Source: Streptomyces wedmorensis
GTDB lineage: Bacteria; Actinomycetota; Actinomycetes; Streptomycetales; Streptomycetaceae
Length of the DNA: 23,408 nt
Reading direction: 5' to 3'
Assembly: GCF_000716445.1 (NCBI RefSeq)
Contig: NZ_JNWK01000084.1
Coordinates: forward strand, 1 to 23,408
Position numbers and translations under genes: made by a program. The notes under the pieces are model-generated. The model was given only the letters and a program-made list of their open reading frames with translations, ran no database searches and was not told where the DNA came from. Below are positions 22,132-23,408 of this stretch, in pieces. Every line of letters begins with the position of its first letter. The stretch's first letter is position 1.

Positions 22132-23408
22132 TCAGCTGTCGCCGGTGCGCTCGCCGAGGGTGACGGTCGCGGTGGCGGTCTTGCCGTCGCGCTCGTAGGT
22201 GACCTTGACGGAGTCGCCGGGCTTGTGGGTCCAGATCTCGCTGATGAGGGTGGGGCCGCTGTCGATCTGGTGGCCGTCGAAGCCGGTGATCACGTCGCCC
22301 GCCTTGAGGCCCGCCTTCGCCGCTGGGCCGTCCGGGGTGACCGGGGCGGTGCCGCCGGCGCCCTGGGCGGCGATGGTGGCGCCGGCACCCTTGCTGTTCA
22401 TGTTCACGGTCGCGCCGATCACCGGGTAGACCGGCTTGCCCGTCTTGATCAGCTGCTGGGCGACGTTCTTGGCCTGGTTGACCGGGATCGCGAAGCCGAG
22501 GCCGATCGAGCCCGCCTGGGACTGGCCGAAGCCGTTGCCGGTGGACTGGATGGCCGAGTTGATGCCGATCACGGCGCCGCTCGCGTCGAGCAGCGGGCCA
22601 CCGGAGTTGCCCGGGTTGATCGAGGCGTCGGTCTGCAGCGCGCTCATGTACGAGTTGCTGCCGCCGGAGCCGTCGCCCGAGGCGACCGGGCGGTTCTTGG
22701 CGCTGATGATGCCGGTCGTGACCGTGTTGGACAGGCCGAAGGGCGCGCCGATCGCGATCGTCGAGTCACCGACGGCGACCTTGTCGGAGTCGCCCAGCGG
22801 CAGCGGCGTCAGTCCCTTCGGGGCGTCCGTCAGCTTCAGGACGGCCACGTCGTAGCCCTCGGCCCGGCCGACGACCTCGGCGTCGTACGACTTGCCGTCC
22901 GAGAAGGTCACGGAGAGCGCGCCGCCGTCCGCCGCCGAGGCCACCACGTGGTTGTTGGTGACGATGTGGCCTTCCTGGTCGTACACGAAGCCCGTGCCCG
23001 TGCCGCCCTCGCCCTCGGTGCCGCCGGACTTCGCCTGGATGGTGACCACGCTCGGCAGTGCCTTCGCCGCCACCGCGGCGACCGTGCCCGGGTCGCGCTT
23101 GAAGGAGGCCGGGGCGTCGCCCGAGGAGACCGTGGTCGAGCTGAAGCCGCCGTTGTCGCCGCGCTCGGCCGCCCAGTAGCCGATGCCGCCGCCGATGCCG
23201 CCCGCGACGAGCGCCGCCACCAGGACGGCCGCCACGATGCCGCCGGTCCGCTTGCGGGCCCCGGGGGCGGGCGGTGCGGGCGGGAGCGGCGCACCCCACG
23301 CCGGTACGGCCGGCGGAGGCGGCGGCCATCCGCCGGCGGAGGCCGCCGTGGCATGGGCCGGGGCCTGCGCGTAGGCGGGCGGCTGGGGGTGGGAGGGGGC
23401 CTGGGGGG
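22132..23408 (-). CDS. Membrane-anchored HtrA-like serine protease with PDZ domain (5' end missing)
   Basis: The frame is open from the right window edge to the TGA at 22132 (425 codons visible), so the start lies outside. An internal GTG at 23235 is not the start, because the upstream codons continue a typical Pro/Ala-rich cytosolic tail ending in ARKRTGG. One transmembrane helix follows (AVLVAALVAGGIGGGIGYWAA cut short here). The extracytoplasmic trypsin-like domain has a full triad: His in NNHVV (near 22949), Asp in YDVAV (near 22850) and Ser in GNSGGPL (near 22604). A C-terminal PDZ domain contains AGLKAGDVITGFDG. Such proteins degrade or refold damaged exported proteins at the membrane outer face. 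The gene ends at a strong terminator, with no downstream partner in the same direction. Confidence 0.93.
   Translation of the reverse strand, partial: PQAPSHPQPPAYAQAPAHATAASAGGWPPPPPAVPAWGAPLPPAPPAPGARKRTGGIVAAVLVAALVAGGIGGGIGYWAAERGDNGGFSSTTVSSGDAPASFKRDPGTVAAVAAKALPSVVTIQAKSGGTEGEGGTGTGFVYDQEGHIVTNNHVVASAADGGALSVTFSDGKSYDAEVVGRAEGYDVAVLKLTDAPKGLTPLPLGDSDKVAVGDSTIAIGAPFGLSNTVTTGIISAKNRPVASGDGSGGSNSYMSALQTDASINPGNSGGPLLDASGAVIGINSAIQSTGNGFGQSQAGSIGLGFAIPVNQAKNVAQQLIKTGKPVYPVIGATVNMNSKGAGATIAAQGAGGTAPVTPDGPAAKAGLKAGDVITGFDGHQIDSGPTLISEIWTHKPGDSVKVTYERDGKTATATVTLGERTGDS

Overview
The window looks like a piece of a Streptomyces chromosome. GC content is very high and codon third positions are strongly G/C. 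Several families typical of the genus are present: a subtilisin-inhibitor-like (SSI) protein, an MmpS-type membrane protein, a SigE-family ECF sigma factor, a DUF1906 secreted protein, an MT0933-type short protein, and an HtrA-like protease with a proline-rich cytosolic tail. I saw no rRNA, intact mobile element or CRISPR array.

Layout, left to right. At 1-55 is the tail of a plus-strand gene with its terminator. A small secreted protein follows (448-690). Next is a broken tyrosine-recombinase remnant (about 775-1141) and an MmpS-like protein (1174-1701). The remnant faces the 3' end of tRNA-Arg(ACG) (1785-1857, minus), which suggests an old, decayed integration. Then come tRNA-Ser(GCT) (minus), an SSI-like protease inhibitor (2531-2953), and a very large PAS / degenerate-kinase / double-receiver protein (3066-7040). 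A 19-bp tandem array and a strong hairpin separate this gene from a convergent acyl-CoA synthetase (7365-9017, minus). Upstream of the synthetase are two palindromes, a SigE-family sigma factor (9163-9708, minus) and a DUF1906 secreted glycoside-hydrolase-like protein (9934-10974, minus).

The metabolic centrepiece is a tightly coupled minus-strand operon, 15992 to 11027. In transcription order it encodes a FadE29/ChsE2-like acyl-CoA dehydrogenase, a ChsH2-like MaoC+DUF35 protein, a FadE28/ChsE1-like acyl-CoA dehydrogenase, a ChsH1-like MaoC hydratase and an Ltp2-like thiolase-fold aldolase. Start and stop codons overlap (ATGA) or lie one base apart. This is the gene set of the mycobacterial igr operon, which removes the last three carbons of the cholesterol side chain by dehydrogenation, hydration and retro-aldol cleavage. 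Here the order is shuffled and the second dehydrogenase carries a tandem-repeat insert. A sigma-70-like promoter with an overlapping inverted repeat (16024-16040) precedes the operon, so repression by a TetR-type regulator is plausible. No regulator is encoded in the window.

The right-hand part holds single genes: a small secreted Asn/Gly/Ser-rich protein (16209-16514, minus), a macro-domain protein (16936-17457, minus) behind a 14-bp tandem array, an MT0933-type short protein (17777-17989, minus), a divergent TPR protein (18174-19022, plus) across a 10-bp-periodic repeat, and two unrecognised cysteine-rich proteins (19144-19662, minus; 20242-21489, plus). Last come tRNA-Ser(TGA) (minus) and a membrane-anchored HtrA-like serine protease whose 5' end runs off the window (22132 to the edge, minus). 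Terminator hairpins are clear and mark most transcription-unit ends.

I did not find a self-evidently new defence or mobile system. The best leads are the igr-like operon and its repeat insert, the giant degenerate signalling protein, the four short tandem arrays, and the two uncharacterised cysteine proteins.
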